64,000 bases of DNA from Kitasatospora cinereorecta (GCF_024172095.1 NZ_JAMZDX010000003.1:629001-693000); one strand, 5' to 3'; positions 17,210 to 26,762 are shown, counted from the stretch's first letter. The notes: generated by a model not told the origin, from the sequence alone. Translations and numbers: made by a program.

Positions 17210-17920
17210 GTGACGGATCTGGCCGAGACGGCCGTGGGCGCCGGTTTCCAGCTGCCCGAGTCCTGGCGGGCGGTCCTCGCCGAGGAGACCGACAAGCCGT
17301 ACTTCGCCGAGCTGGCCGCCTTCGTGGCCGCGCAGCGCGCGGAGCACCAGGTCTTCCCGCCGGCCGGGCAGGAGTTCTCCGCCCTGGAGGCCACCCCCTA
17401 CGACAAGGTCCGGGTGCTGGTCCTCGGCCAGGACCCGTACCACGACGACGGCCAGGCGCACGGCATGAGCTTCTCCGTGCTGCCGGGCACCAAGACGCCG
17501 CCCTCGCTGCGCAACATCTTCAAGGAGCTGGACGCCGACCTCGGCATCCCGGCCCCCGACAACGGCTACCTGATGCACTGGGCCGAGCAGGGCGTGCTGC
17601 TGCTCAACGCGGTGCTCACGGTCCGTGCCCACGAGGCCAACTCGCACAAGGGCAAGGGCTGGGAGAAGTTCACCGACGCGGTGATCAAGGCGGTCAGCGA
17701 CCGCGACGAGCCCTGCGTCTTCGTGCTCTGGGGCAACTACGCCAAGAAGAAGCTGCCGCTGATCGACACCACCAAGCACGTGGTCGTCCAGGGCGCGCAC
17801 CCCTCGCCGCTCTCCGCCAAGCTGTTCTTCGGCAGCAGGCCGTTCTCGCAGATCGACGCCGCCCTGGCCGGCTTCGGCGCCGAGCCGATCGACTGGCGGG
17901 TGCCGAACCTCGCCGAGTGA
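17210..17920 (+). CDS. ung: uracil-DNA glycosylase (family 1)
   Basis: A 236-residue DNA repair enzyme that removes uracil from DNA. It shows the water-activating loop GQDPYHDD with the catalytic Asp, the PPSLRNIFKEL segment, LLLNAVLTVR, the HKGKGWEKFTD helix and the minor-groove loop HPSPLS with its conserved His. CGGAGG at 17196-17201 sets the start at GTG 17210; a TTG 39 bases upstream is less likely. A TAGCGT -10-like sequence sits at 17154-17159. It is transcribed towards the CoA-transferase genes with a shared terminator between. Confidence 0.96.
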   Translation: MTDLAETAVGAGFQLPESWRAVLAEETDKPYFAELAAFVAAQRAEHQVFPPAGQEFSALEATPYDKVRVLVLGQDPYHDDGQAHGMSFSVLPGTKTPPSLRNIFKELDADLGIPAPDNGYLMHWAEQGVLLLNAVLTVRAHEANSHKGKGWEKFTDAVIKAVSDRDEPCVFVLWGNYAKKKLPLIDTTKHVVVQGAHPSPLSAKLFFGSRPFSQIDAALAGFGAEPIDWRVPNLAE

Positions 17921-17926
17921 CCCGCC

Positions 17927-17968
17927 CCGGGGTCGGCGCCGGCGCTGCCGTGCCGGTGCCGACCCCGG
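17927..17968. terminator. bidirectional terminator between ung and CoA-transferase genes
   Basis: A 17-bp stem with one G:U pair (17927-17943 with 17952-17968) and an eight-base loop, lying between two convergent genes. Confidence 0.8.
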
Positions 17969-17972
17969 AGGC

Positions 17973-18614
17973 CTAGTCGGTGATCAGCTCGGGCCCGGTG
18001 GCGGCCCGGACCTCCTCGAGGGTGCGGCCGGGCGCCACCTCGACCAGCCGCAGGCCCTCGGGGGCGACGTCGATCACGGCCAGGTCGGTGACGATCCGGT
18101 GCACCACCGCGCGGCCGGTGGCGGGCAGCGAGAGCTCGTCCACGATCTTGGGCGAGCCGTCCCGGGCGGTGTGCTCCATCACCACGATCAGCCGGCGGGC
18201 GCCGTGCACCAGGTCCATCGCGCCGCCCATGCCCTTGACCATCTTGCCGGGGATCATCCAGTTGGCCAGGTCGCCGCGGGCCGAGACCTGCATCGCGCCG
18301 AGCACCGAGACGTCGATCCGGCCGGCGCGGACCATCCCGAACGAGAACGCCGAGTCGAAGTACGAGGCGCCGGGGCCGACCGTCACCGTCTCCTTGCCCG
18401 CGTTGATCAGGTCCGGGTGGACGGCGTCATCCGCCGGGTACGGGCCGACGCCCAGGATGCCGTTCTCTGAGTGCAGCACCACGTTGACGCCGGGCGGCAG
18501 GTGATCGGGGATCAGGGTCGGCAGCCCGATGCCGAGGTTGACGTACTGGCCGTCGCGCAGTTCGCGGGCGGCGCGGGCGGCGAGGATCGCGCGAGGGTCG
18601 GGCGCCACGGTCAT
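17973..18614 (-). CDS. 3-oxoacid CoA-transferase subunit B
   Basis: A 213-residue beta subunit of a class I CoA-transferase. The HSENG motif near 49-53 carries the catalytic Glu that forms the CoA thioester, and GIGLP and GMGGAMDL are also conserved. Together with the alpha subunit it moves CoA from succinyl-CoA or another donor to a 3-oxoacid such as acetoacetate or 3-oxoadipate. It lies one base downstream of the alpha subunit gene, in operon. It could be PcaJ-like or ScoB-like; no other pca gene is in the window. Confidence 0.93.
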   Translation of the reverse strand: MTVAPDPRAILAARAARELRDGQYVNLGIGLPTLIPDHLPPGVNVVLHSENGILGVGPYPADDAVHPDLINAGKETVTVGPGASYFDSAFSFGMVRAGRIDVSVLGAMQVSARGDLANWMIPGKMVKGMGGAMDLVHGARRLIVVMEHTARDGSPKIVDELSLPATGRAVVHRIVTDLAVIDVAPEGLRLVEVAPGRTLEEVRAATGPELITD

Positions 18615-18615
18615 C

Positions 18616-19380
18616 TCAGGCCTCCTGGCGGCTGGTGCTGACGGTGCGGCGCTCGATCCGGCGGTCGGCGGGGTCGGCGGCGACCACCCGGTCCACGTAC
18701 ACGCCGGGCAGGTGGACGGAGTCCGGCGGGAGTTCGCCCGCCTCGACGATCCGGTCGGCCTCGACCACGGTGATCCGGCCCGCAGCGGCGCACAGCGGGT
18801 TGAAGTTGCGGGCGGCCGCGTGGAAGACGCAGTTGCCGTGCCGGTCGGCCACCTCGGCCCGGACCAGCGCGAAGTCGGCGGTGATCGCCTCCTCCAGCAG
18901 GTAGCGGCGCCCGCCGAACTTCCGGACTTCCTTGGGCGGTGAAGCCAGCGCCACCGCCCCTCCGCCGGGCGCGTAGCGCCAGGGCAGTCCGCCCTCCTCG
19001 ACCTGGGTGCCCACCCCGGCCGGGGTGAAGAACGCCGGGATGCCGGCGCCGCCCGCCCGCAGCCGCTCGGCCAGCGTGCCCTGCGGGGTCAGCTCGACCT
19101 CCAGTTCACCGCTCAGGTACTGCCGGGCGAACTCCTTGTTCTCGCCGACGTAGCTGGAGGTCATCCGGGCGATCCGGCCGGCCCGCAGCAGCAGGCCGAG
19201 GCCCCAGTCGTCCACCCCGCAGTTGTTGGAGACCACCCGCAGGCCGGTGGTGCCCGCCGCCACCAGGGCGCCGATCAGCGTGGACGGGATGCCGCACAGG
19301 CCGAAACCGCCGACCGCCAGGGTGGCGCCGTCGGGCACGTCCTCGACGGCGCGGGCGGGGGAGTCCAGGACCTTGTCCAA
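18616..19380 (-). CDS. 3-oxoacid CoA-transferase subunit A
   Basis: A 254-residue alpha subunit of the same class I CoA-transferase. [14 protein letters not shown] near 23-36 and [15 protein letters not shown] near 51-65 are characteristic. The start is TTG at 19380, with GAGGTGA four bases upstream. It is the first gene of a two-gene operon read away from the ABC importer, with 283 bp between the two divergent units. The divergence suggests, but does not prove, a shared catabolic role. Confidence 0.93.
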   Translation of the reverse strand: MDKVLDSPARAVEDVPDGATLAVGGFGLCGIPSTLIGALVAAGTTGLRVVSNNCGVDDWGLGLLLRAGRIARMTSSYVGENKEFARQYLSGELEVELTPQGTLAERLRAGGAGIPAFFTPAGVGTQVEEGGLPWRYAPGGGAVALASPPKEVRKFGGRRYLLEEAITADFALVRAEVADRHGNCVFHAAARNFNPLCAAAGRITVVEADRIVEAGELPPDSVHLPGVYVDRVVAADPADRRIERRTVSTSRQEA

Positions 19381-19663
19381 GGGGTCACCTCAAGGGGGGA
19401 GGGTGCTCGGGTCCGCTCCACCCTGGCCGCCGCCCGCCCGGCTCGGCCATGGCGGTCCGGCCCACGGGAGGCGCCCCGACCGTGTGTCCGGCCCACATCC
19501 GGCCCATGCGCGGCCCGTGCCCGCGTCACCGCGCCGCGGTGACATGGCGTCCGGACACACCGGCCGGGCCGCTGGTACGTGGGTCCGTCACATGTCGCGC
19601 CCGTCCGCCCGCCCCTACGGTTCCGGGCATCCCACCGGCAGACATCCCCTCAGGAGCACCCCC

Positions 19664-20896
19664 ATGCCTCGTCCTGACCACACCAGACCGGTCCGGCGGC
19701 TCGCCGCGCTGGCCGCCTGCGGCCTGCTCGCGGTGGGCTGCGCCCAGGCCGGCACGGCCGGCACCGGCAGCGCCGACACCGGCTCCAAGGCGCCGATCAA
19801 GGTGGGCCTGGTGTACTCGAAGACCGGCCCGCTGGCGGCGTACGGCAAGCAGTACCTGGAGGGGTTCAAGGCCGGTCTGGCGTACGCCACCAAGGGCACC
19901 GGGGCGGTCGCCGGCCACCCGGTCGAACTCGCCGAGCAGGACGACGCGGGCGACCCGGCCAAGGCGGTCTCCGGCGCCAAGGACCTGATCGGCAAGGGCT
20001 ACCGGGTGCTGGCCGGCTCCACCGCCTCCGGCGTGGCCCTCCAGGTCGGCCCGATCGCCGCCCAGAACAAGGTGCTGTTCATCTCCGGCCCGGCGGCCGC
20101 CGACAAGGTCACCGGCCTGAACCGGTACACCTTCCGCTCCGGCCGGCAGTCGTACCAGGACATCCGGGCCGCGGCCTCCTTCATCGGCAAGGACGCCCAG
20201 GGTCGCAAGGTCACCGTGCTCGCCCAGGACAACGCCTTCGGCCAGGCCAACGTGGCCGCCGTGAAGGCGGTGCTCGGCGCCGAGGGCGCCACGGTGGACG
20301 CGGTGCTCGCCCCGCCGAGCGCCACCGACCTGACGCCGTTCGCCGGCCAGGCCAAGGCGGGCCGGCCCGACCTGCTGTTCGTCGCCTGGGCCGGCGACAC
20401 CGCCGCCGCGCTGTGGACCTCGCTCACCCAGCAGGACGTGTTCGCCGCGACGAGGGTGGTCACCGGCCTCGACCTGGCCGCCTCGTACCCGCTGTTCGGC
20501 CCGGCCGGCGAGAAGATCTCCTTCCTGGACCACTACTTCGCGGGCGCGGCCGGCAGCAACGAGGTCGAGGTGGCGATGACCGACGCCGTCACCAAGGCCG
20601 GCTCCAAGCCGGACATCTTCACCCCGGACGGCTTCACCGCCGCCCAGATGGTGGTGCACGCCCTGGAGGCCGCCAAGGGCTCCGACGCCGACACCGACGC
20701 GCTGGTCAAGGCGCTGGAGGGCTGGAGCTTCGACGGCGTCAAGGGCCGGCTGACCGTCCGCGCCGAGGACCACGCCCTGCTGCAGCCGATGTTCCAGGTC
20801 AAGCTGACCGGCACCGGCGCCGCCGCCAGGCCGGGCGTGGTCAACACCCTCCCCGCCGACCAGGTCGCGCCGCCCGTCACCCCGATGGCGGGCTGA
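19664..20896 (+). CDS. branched-chain amino acid/HAAT-type ABC transporter substrate-binding lipoprotein
   Basis: A 410-residue extracytoplasmic solute-binding protein of the Leu/Ile/Val-binding (periplasmic binding type 1) fold. Its signal peptide ends with lipobox LAVGC (Cys about 26). The mature part begins APIKVGLVYSKTGPLAAYG and contains AGSTASGVALQVGPIA, as in LivK/AmiC/UrtA-like proteins. AGGAG precedes ATG 19664 by seven bases. It is the first of six tightly packed genes (K, G, F, H, M and a hydrolase). The hydrophobic amino acid label is only the family default; other amides and carboxylates are transported by relatives. Confidence 0.92.
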   Translation: MPRPDHTRPVRRLAALAACGLLAVGCAQAGTAGTGSADTGSKAPIKVGLVYSKTGPLAAYGKQYLEGFKAGLAYATKGTGAVAGHPVELAEQDDAGDPAKAVSGAKDLIGKGYRVLAGSTASGVALQVGPIAAQNKVLFISGPAAADKVTGLNRYTFRSGRQSYQDIRAAASFIGKDAQGRKVTVLAQDNAFGQANVAAVKAVLGAEGATVDAVLAPPSATDLTPFAGQAKAGRPDLLFVAWAGDTAAALWTSLTQQDVFAATRVVTGLDLAASYPLFGPAGEKISFLDHYFAGAAGSNEVEVAMTDAVTKAGSKPDIFTPDGFTAAQMVVHALEAAKGSDADTDALVKALEGWSFDGVKGRLTVRAEDHALLQPMFQVKLTGTGAAARPGVVNTLPADQVAPPVTPMAG

Positions 20897-20901
20897 GCCC
20901 G

Positions 20902-21660
20902 ATGACGAGCACCGCCCCGGTCCTGCGGCTGGACGGCCTCGGCTGGTCCGTCCGCGGCGTGCCGATCGTGGAGGACGTCTCCCTCTCCGTCGCGGAGGGC
21001 GAGTTCATCGCCTTCATCGGCCCGAACGGGGCGGGCAAGACCTCCCTGTTCAACCTGGTCTCCGGCATCCACCCCGCCACCCGCGGCACCCTGCACCTGG
21101 ACGGCGCCGACATCACCGCCGAGCCGGTGCACGCCCGGGCCCGCCGCGGCCTCGGCCGCACCTTCCAGACGTCCTCGCTGTGGCCGGGACTGACCGTCGC
21201 CGACCACGTCCGGCTGGCCGCCCAGGCGGCGGCCGGGCCGCGCGCCTCGTACCGGATCTGGCGCCGCGCCGACCGGTACGGGACGCAGGTCGCCGACACC
21301 CTGGAGCGCACCGGGCTCGCCGACCGGGCCGAGGCGCCGGCCGGCTCCCTGTCGCACGGCGGGAAGCGCAAGCTGGAGCTCGCGGTGCTGCTGGTCGCCG
21401 AGCCGCGGCTGATCCTGCTGGACGAGCCGATGGCCGGGGTCAGCGCCGAGGAGGTGCCCGCCCTCGTGGAGCTGATCCGCTCGGTCCACCGCGACCAGGG
21501 CCGCACCGTGCTGATGGTGGAACACCACATGGACGTCCTGCTCGGCCTGGCCGACCGGCTCGCCGTGATGCACCACGGCACCCTGCTGGCGCTCGACACC
21601 CCGGCCGCCGTGATGGCCGACGCGACCGTCCAACAGGCCTACCTGGGGGAGGCGCTGTGA
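20902..21660 (+). CDS. HAAT-type ABC transporter ATP-binding protein (LivG-like)
   Basis: A 252-residue ATPase with Walker A GPNGAGKT near 40, signature LSHGG near 150 (LSGGQ is usual in the family, LSHGG/LSYGD in LivG types), Walker B LILLDEPMAG near 170 and the switch His in VEHHMD. It lies five bases after the binding protein gene and overlaps the next ATPase by 4 bp. The long insert between Walker A and the signature is typical of LivG. Confidence 0.92.
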   Translation: MTSTAPVLRLDGLGWSVRGVPIVEDVSLSVAEGEFIAFIGPNGAGKTSLFNLVSGIHPATRGTLHLDGADITAEPVHARARRGLGRTFQTSSLWPGLTVADHVRLAAQAAAGPRASYRIWRRADRYGTQVADTLERTGLADRAEAPAGSLSHGGKRKLELAVLLVAEPRLILLDEPMAGVSAEEVPALVELIRSVHRDQGRTVLMVEHHMDVLLGLADRLAVMHHGTLLALDTPAAVMADATVQQAYLGEAL

Positions 21661-22376
21661 CCCCGCTGCTGTCCGTCCGCGACCTGCGGGTGGTGATCGA
21701 CGGCCTGCACATCCTGCACGGCGTCGACCTGGACGTCGCCCCCACCGGGGTCACCGCCCTGCTCGGCCGCAACGGCGCCGGCAAGACCACCACGGTCCGC
21801 GCGATCATGGGACTCGTCCCGCGCACCGGCTCGGTCGTCCTCGACGGAGCCGAGATCGGCGGGCTCCCCACCCACCGGGTGGTCCGCCGGGGCATCGGCT
21901 ACGCCCCCGAGGACCGCGGCGTCTTCGCCGGCCTCACCGTCGCCGAGAACCTCCGCCTCGCCGAGCGCGACAGCGCGCCCGCCTACCCGCTGGTCCACCG
22001 GCTCTTCCCCGAACTCAAGGCGCGCGAGAAGCAGTTGGCCGGCACCCTGTCCGGCGGTCAGCAGCAGATGGTGGCCATCGGACGCACCCTGCTGAACGGC
22101 AACCGGCTGATCGTCGCGGACGAGCCCACCAAGGGCCTCGCCCCGCGGATCGTCACCGAGGTCGCCGACGTGCTCGCCCGGGTCGCCGAGACCGTCCCCG
22201 TCCTGCTGGTCGAACAGAACCTCGCCCTGGTCCGCCGCGTCGCCGGCCACTGCGCCGTCCTCGCCGACGGCCGCACCGCCCACCGGGGCGCCGCCGCCGC
22301 CCTGCTCGCCGACGAGGAGGCCGCCCGCCGCCTGCTGGGCGTCGGCCGCCACCCCGCTCCCGAGGTGACCCCCTGA
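21657..22376 (+). CDS. HAAT-type ABC transporter ATP-binding protein (LivF-like)
   Basis: A 239-residue ATPase, with Walker A GRNGAGKT near 38, LSGGQQQM signature near 138, Walker B LIVADEPTKGLAP near 158 and VEQN at the switch region as in LivF. It starts at GTG 21657 in a GTGA overlap with the LivG-like gene and ends in an ATGA overlap with the permease gene. The heterodimer of LivG- and LivF-like subunits powers the two permeases. Confidence 0.93.
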   Translation: MTPLLSVRDLRVVIDGLHILHGVDLDVAPTGVTALLGRNGAGKTTTVRAIMGLVPRTGSVVLDGAEIGGLPTHRVVRRGIGYAPEDRGVFAGLTVAENLRLAERDSAPAYPLVHRLFPELKAREKQLAGTLSGGQQQMVAIGRTLLNGNRLIVADEPTKGLAPRIVTEVADVLARVAETVPVLLVEQNLALVRRVAGHCAVLADGRTAHRGAAAALLADEEAARRLLGVGRHPAPEVTP

Positions 22377-23242
22377 TGAACACCGTCGTCCTGCTCGCCT
22401 GCACCGGCCTCGGCCTGGGCGCGCTCTACTTCCTGGTCGCCAGCGGCCTGTCCCTGATCTTCGGCCTGATGGACGTGCTCAACTTCGCCCACGGCGCGCT
22501 GCTCTCGGTCGGCGCGTACGCCGCCTGGTGGGCCGCCGGCGACGGCGGGATGGGCTTCTGGCTCGCCGTCCCGTTCGGCACCCTGGTCGGCACCGGAGCC
22601 GCGGTGCTGCTCGAACTGGTGCTGATCCGGCCGCTGTACGCCCGCCCCCGTGACCAGATCCTCGCCACCGTCGGCGTCGGACTCGCCCTGCCCGCGCTGC
22701 TGATGGGCATCTGGGGCGCCGACGCCCGGCCGTTCCCGCAGCCCGCCGCCCTGGCCGGTACGGTCCGCCTGCTGGGCGCCGTCGTCCCGGTCAACCGCTT
22801 CGTACTGATCGGCGCCGCGCTGCTGGTCCTGCTCGCCCTGCGGCTCTTCCTGGCCCGGACCCGCTACGGCCTGATCGTCCGGGCCGGTGTCGAGGACCGG
22901 GCGATGGTCACCGCCCTCGGCATCGACGTCCGCCGCGCCTTCACCCTGGTGTTCGCCATCGGCGGCGCCGCCGCCGCCCTCGGCGGGGCGCTGGCCGGCC
23001 TCTACTTCGGCTCGGTCAACCCCGGCCAGGGCACCGGCCTGCTGATCTTCGCCTTCGTGGTGGTGGTGATGGGCGGGACGGGCTCGGTCACCGGCGCCGC
23101 CGTCGCCTCGGTCGCGGTCGGCCTGGTCCAGCAGTTCGCCAACTACTACACCGCGGCCGGACTCGGCGACCTCTCCGTCGTCGTCCTGCTGGCCGTCCTG
23201 CTGCTGGTCCGCCCGCGCGGGCTCACCGGGAGGCTCGCATGA
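22376..23242 (+). CDS. HAAT-type ABC transporter permease (LivH-like)
   Basis: A 288-residue membrane protein with about eight hydrophobic segments. FGLMDVLNFAHGALLSVGAYAA near 28-50 and VEDRAMVTALGIDVRR (the EAA-like coupling loop) near 185 are characteristic of LivH. It is embedded between ATGA overlaps and so strictly co-translated with its neighbours. Confidence 0.93.
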   Translation: MNTVVLLACTGLGLGALYFLVASGLSLIFGLMDVLNFAHGALLSVGAYAAWWAAGDGGMGFWLAVPFGTLVGTGAAVLLELVLIRPLYARPRDQILATVGVGLALPALLMGIWGADARPFPQPAALAGTVRLLGAVVPVNRFVLIGAALLVLLALRLFLARTRYGLIVRAGVEDRAMVTALGIDVRRAFTLVFAIGGAAAALGGALAGLYFGSVNPGQGTGLLIFAFVVVVMGGTGSVTGAAVASVAVGLVQQFANYYTAAGLGDLSVVVLLAVLLLVRPRGLTGRLA

Positions 23243-24312
23243 CCGCCGTCCTCAAGCGCTGGTGGCCGCTCGGCCCGCTGGTGCTGCTCCTGCTCGCCCC
23301 GTACAGCGCGCTGCCGCTGCCCGGCCTGCTCGACGGGCCGCTCGGCAGCCCCGGCAGCCTCCAACTGCTCGCCCTCTGCCTGCTCTACGGCGCCCTGGCG
23401 AGCGGCTACGACCTGCTGCTCGGCCGGACCGGACTGCTCTCCTTCGGCCACGCCCTCTACTTCGCCACCGGGCTGTACGCCACCGACCTGGCCATGCTCG
23501 AGTTCCGGCTCCCGTTCGCCGCCGCCGCGCTGTTCGGCGTCGCCTGCTCCGTCGCGCTGGCGCTGCTGCTGGGCTCGGTCGGCCTGCGGGTCACCGGGAT
23601 CGCCTTCTCCATGGTCACCCTGGCCTTCGCCCAGGCCGGCGCCATCCTGGTGCAGCGCAACCCCGGCGGACTCACCGGCGGCGAGGAGGGCCGCTCCGCC
23701 CCCGCCGACCTGCTGCCCGACAGCCTGGTCGGCATCCAGCACACCGCCAACCTGTACTGGATCGCGCTCGCCCACCTCCTGCTCACCCTCGCCGTCGTCC
23801 ACTGGACCGCCTCCTCGCCCACCGGCCGCGTCTGGGCCGGCATCCGGGAGAACGAGCGCCGGGTCGAGGTCCTCGGCCTGCGCCCGTACGGCTTCAAGCT
23901 GGTCGCCTTCGTCGTCGCGGGCGGCCTGGCCGGCGCCGGCGGCGTCGTCTACCTGCTCCTCACCGGTGGCGCCACGCCGCAGGCGGCGAGCTCGGACGCG
24001 ACCCTCGCCCTGCTGGTCATGGTCGTCCTCGGCGGCTCCGGCACCCGCTGGGGCCCGCTGCTCGGCGGCGTGCTCTACACCTGGGCCGCCCACCGGCTCG
24101 GCGACCTCGCCACCTCCGCCGCCGTCGCCGGTCTCCCGGCCGCGCTGCGGGTACCGCTCTCCCAACCCCTGCTCCTGCTCGGTGCGTTGTTCGTCGCGGT
24201 GGTCTACCTGCTGCCCGGCGGGCTGGCTAGACTGCCCGCCCGGCTGCGGGCCGGCCGCACCGGCCGGACCGCCGACACGGCCGCCGTCCCGGTCTCGGAA
24301 GGTGTCGCATGA
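23239..24312 (+). CDS. HAAT-type ABC transporter permease (LivM-like)
   Basis: A 357-residue membrane protein with about ten segments. GYDLLLGRTGLLSFGHALYFATG near 56-78 is the LivM signature, and IRENERRVEVLGL near 205 is the coupling loop. It overlaps the LivH-like gene at its start and the hydrolase gene at its end by 4 bp each. With the binding protein and two ATPases this completes an importer. Confidence 0.93.
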   Translation: MTAVLKRWWPLGPLVLLLLAPYSALPLPGLLDGPLGSPGSLQLLALCLLYGALASGYDLLLGRTGLLSFGHALYFATGLYATDLAMLEFRLPFAAAALFGVACSVALALLLGSVGLRVTGIAFSMVTLAFAQAGAILVQRNPGGLTGGEEGRSAPADLLPDSLVGIQHTANLYWIALAHLLLTLAVVHWTASSPTGRVWAGIRENERRVEVLGLRPYGFKLVAFVVAGGLAGAGGVVYLLLTGGATPQAASSDATLALLVMVVLGGSGTRWGPLLGGVLYTWAAHRLGDLATSAAVAGLPAALRVPLSQPLLLLGALFVAVVYLLPGGLARLPARLRAGRTGRTADTAAVPVSEGVA

Positions 24313-25160
24313 CGATGTACGAGGAACTGACGGTCCCGGTGCCCGGCGGCGAACTCGCCGTCCTGCACTGGCCGGCCACCGTGCCGGACGCCCCGGTGGT
24401 GGTCGCCGTGCACGGCATCACCGCCAACGCCCTCGCCTGGAGCGCCGCCGCCCGCCTGCTGGCCGGCCGGGTCGACCTCTACGCCCCGGACCTGCGCGGC
24501 CGGGCCGCCAGCCGTACCGTCGGCGGGCCGTACGGCCTCGCCCGGCACGCGGACGACATCGCCCTGCTGGTCGAGGAGTTGGGCCTCGGACCGGTCCGCC
24601 TCGCCGGCCACTCGATGGGGGCGTGGGTCGCCGCGCTGACCGCCGTCCGGCACCCGGCGGCGGTGGCGCGGCTGCTGCTGGTCGACGGCGCCGTCAGCTT
24701 CCCGCTGCCGCCCGGCATCGGTGCGGACGACGCACTCGCCGCCGTGCTCGGACCCGCGCTGGCCCGGCTGTCGATGACCTTCGCCGACCGGGACGCGTAC
24801 CGCGACTTCTGGCGCAAGCACCCCGCGATGGCCGAGTGGACGGACGAGCTGGACGCCTACACCCAGCGCGACCTGGTCGGCGAGGAGCCGGAGTTGCGGT
24901 CCTCCTGCGTGCGGGAGGCGATCCGGGTCGACGGGGGGCAGGTGCTGCTGGATGCCGAAGCGGCCGGTGCGGTACGGCAGTTGCCGTGTCCGGCCGAACT
25001 CCTGTGGGCCGAGCGAGGCTTGATGGACGAGCCGCAGGGTCTCTACGACGAGCAGCGCCTCGCGGCGGCCGACCTGCCGATCCCGACCGAGGCCGTCCCG
25101 GGCACCAACCACTACACGATCATCGCCACGCAGACCCTGGCCGACCGACTGCTGACGTGA
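24309..25160 (+). CDS. alpha/beta hydrolase coupled to the ABC importer
   Basis: A 283-residue alpha/beta hydrolase fold enzyme. AGHSMGAW near 98 gives the nucleophile Ser, HGIT near 38 the oxyanion region, and NHYTI near 262 the catalytic His; the acid is expected near 220-240. The ATG overlaps the LivM-like stop (ATGA), so it is part of the transporter operon. It may process the imported compound, for example an ester, amide or lactone (inference). A 106-bp hairpin follows the stop. Confidence 0.85.
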   Translation: MTMYEELTVPVPGGELAVLHWPATVPDAPVVVAVHGITANALAWSAAARLLAGRVDLYAPDLRGRAASRTVGGPYGLARHADDIALLVEELGLGPVRLAGHSMGAWVAALTAVRHPAAVARLLLVDGAVSFPLPPGIGADDALAAVLGPALARLSMTFADRDAYRDFWRKHPAMAEWTDELDAYTQRDLVGEEPELRSSCVREAIRVDGGQVLLDAEAAGAVRQLPCPAELLWAERGLMDEPQGLYDEQRLAAADLPIPTEAVPGTNHYTIIATQTLADRLLT

Positions 25161-25164
25161 ACAA

Positions 25165-25270
25165 CAGGGGCGCGGGGAACTGCGCGAGACGGCAGGGCAG
25201 GTGGTGCACTCGGCAACGTTCCGGAGTGCAGGCCCGCGTCTTCCGTTTCGCGCAGTTCCCCGCGCCCCTG
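25165..25270. repeat. long inverted repeat with 23-bp perfect arms
   Basis: Arms at 25165-25187 and 25248-25270 are perfectly complementary and enclose 60 bases that contain a further GCACTC/GAGTGC hairpin. It sits between convergent genes and can act as a terminator for both. The arm core GGGGCGCGGGGAAC also occurs at 8113-8126, which suggests a dispersed palindromic element known from streptomycete genomes. Confidence 0.75.
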
Positions 25271-25283
25271 GGGGTGCTGCCCT

Positions 25284-26537
25284 CTACGGGGTCGCGGTGC
25301 CGAGGAAGGTCTGCCAGCCGCCGGTCGGGGCCTGGCCGACGCCGAGGGTGCGGAGCTTGCGGAGGGTGGACTGGTCCTGGACCTCCAGCCACTCCACCAG
25401 CTGCTTGAAGGAGACCAGCCGGACGTCCGGCTTGCCGGCGATCTCCTTGAGGGCGAGCTCGACAGCGTCCATGTAGATGCCGCCGTTCCACTGCTCGAAG
25501 TGGTTGCCGACGAAGAACGGCGCCCGGTTGGTGGAGTAGGCGCGGTTGAAGCCGGCCAGGTACGAGTCGCGGGCCTGGGTGCGCCAGTCGTTGTACTTGT
25601 TCGGGTCGCCCTTGGTGGAGCCGGCGGACTGGTTGGCCAGGATGTTGTAGTCCATCGAGAGCACCTGGAAGTTGTGCCCGGGGAACGGGATGCCCTGCAG
25701 CGGGAAGTCCCAGATCTTGCCGTCCTGGACCTTCTGCGGCCAGATCTGCAGGCCGCCGGGCGAGCTGGCGTCGTACTTCCAGCCGAGCTTGGCGGCGGTG
25801 GGCAGCAGTGCCTTCTGGCCCTCCAGGCAGGGGGTGCGGCCGCCGATGAGCTCCTTCTTGTAGTCGAAGGGCAGCGGGTCGACGTCGGTGATGCCGGTGT
25901 TGGTCTTCCACTGGGTGACGAAGGAGACCGCCTGCTCGATCTCGCTCTCCCAGTCCTCCGGGGTCCACTTGTTGACGCCGTTGCCGTCGGAGCGGGTCGA
26001 GCAGAAGTGGCCGTTGAAGTGGGTGCCGATCTCGTGGCCGGCCAGCCAGGCCTGGCTGATCAGCTTGATGGTGTTGCGGACGGCGTTCTCGGACAGGAAG
26101 GGGATGTCGGAGGCGCCGACCGAGTGCTTCGGCGGGTGGTAGAGGTTCGACTTGTCCTTGGGCAGCGTGTAGATCCCGGACAGGAAGAAGGTCATCGCCG
26201 CCTTGTGCTCCTCGGCGAGCTTGAGGAAGCGGGTGAACTGGCCGTCGTCGGTGGCGCCGGCGCCGTCCCAGGAGAAGACCACGAACTGCGGCGGGGTCTC
26301 GCCGGGCTTGAGCTTCTCGGGCGTGGGCTGGTTGGGCTGGGCGCCGGTGTCGGTGGTGGACCCGTCGCCGAGGGGGGTGCCCTTGACCGCCGACTTGCCC
26401 GGTGCGGGCGAGCCGCCGGCGTCGTTGCCCGCGCTTCTGGTGGTGCCGCCGCCCCCGCTCGAGCAGGCGGTGACGGCCCCGAGGGCCGCGGTGGCCGCCG
26501 CGCCGCTCAACACGGTCCTGCGCGAGATGGTGCTCAT
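25284..26537 (-). CDS. polysaccharide deacetylase-like lipoprotein
   Basis: A 417-residue exported protein. The N-terminus SRRTVLSGAAA is twin-arginine-like and ends in lipobox VTAC (Cys about 24), followed by a Gly/Ser linker. The NodB-like fold is suggested by FSWDGAG near 92 (motif 1 Asp), GTHFNGHF near 175 (the HxxxH metal site) and GGRTPCLEG near 243. These would remove acetyl groups from a cell-surface glycan. The motif-1 pattern is WDGAG, not TFDDG, so substrate or activity may differ from classic deacetylases. GGGGAG precedes ATG 26537. Confidence 0.78.
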   Translation of the reverse strand: MSTISRRTVLSGAAATAALGAVTACSSGGGGTTRSAGNDAGGSPAPGKSAVKGTPLGDGSTTDTGAQPNQPTPEKLKPGETPPQFVVFSWDGAGATDDGQFTRFLKLAEEHKAAMTFFLSGIYTLPKDKSNLYHPPKHSVGASDIPFLSENAVRNTIKLISQAWLAGHEIGTHFNGHFCSTRSDGNGVNKWTPEDWESEIEQAVSFVTQWKTNTGITDVDPLPFDYKKELIGGRTPCLEGQKALLPTAAKLGWKYDASSPGGLQIWPQKVQDGKIWDFPLQGIPFPGHNFQVLSMDYNILANQSAGSTKGDPNKYNDWRTQARDSYLAGFNRAYSTNRAPFFVGNHFEQWNGGIYMDAVELALKEIAGKPDVRLVSFKQLVEWLEVQDQSTLRKLRTLGVGQAPTGGWQTFLGTATP

Positions 26538-26708
26538 GGTCTCCCCTGCCACAAAAATCGGACAATTGGTCGGGATTGCCACCCTAGGATGACACGGGTC
26601 GCGGGCGCCCCGGCCCACTGTCAACCATCACGCGGCAGGCACGCGGACGGATCCCGCAGGCCGGGCACTGTTGCGGTCCTGAGACAGAAGACCGGAACGG
26701 GTGACTCA

Positions 26709-26762
26709 GACCGACCGGCAATTGGGGGATGGCGTCGCCCACCCCCCAATTGCCGGTCGGTC
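26709..26762. terminator. strong terminator downstream of the DedA gene
   Basis: A perfect 20-bp inverted repeat (26709-26728 with 26743-26762), 14-base loop, touching the stop codon of the DedA gene. It separates that gene from the deacetylase-like gene on the same strand. Confidence 0.85.
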
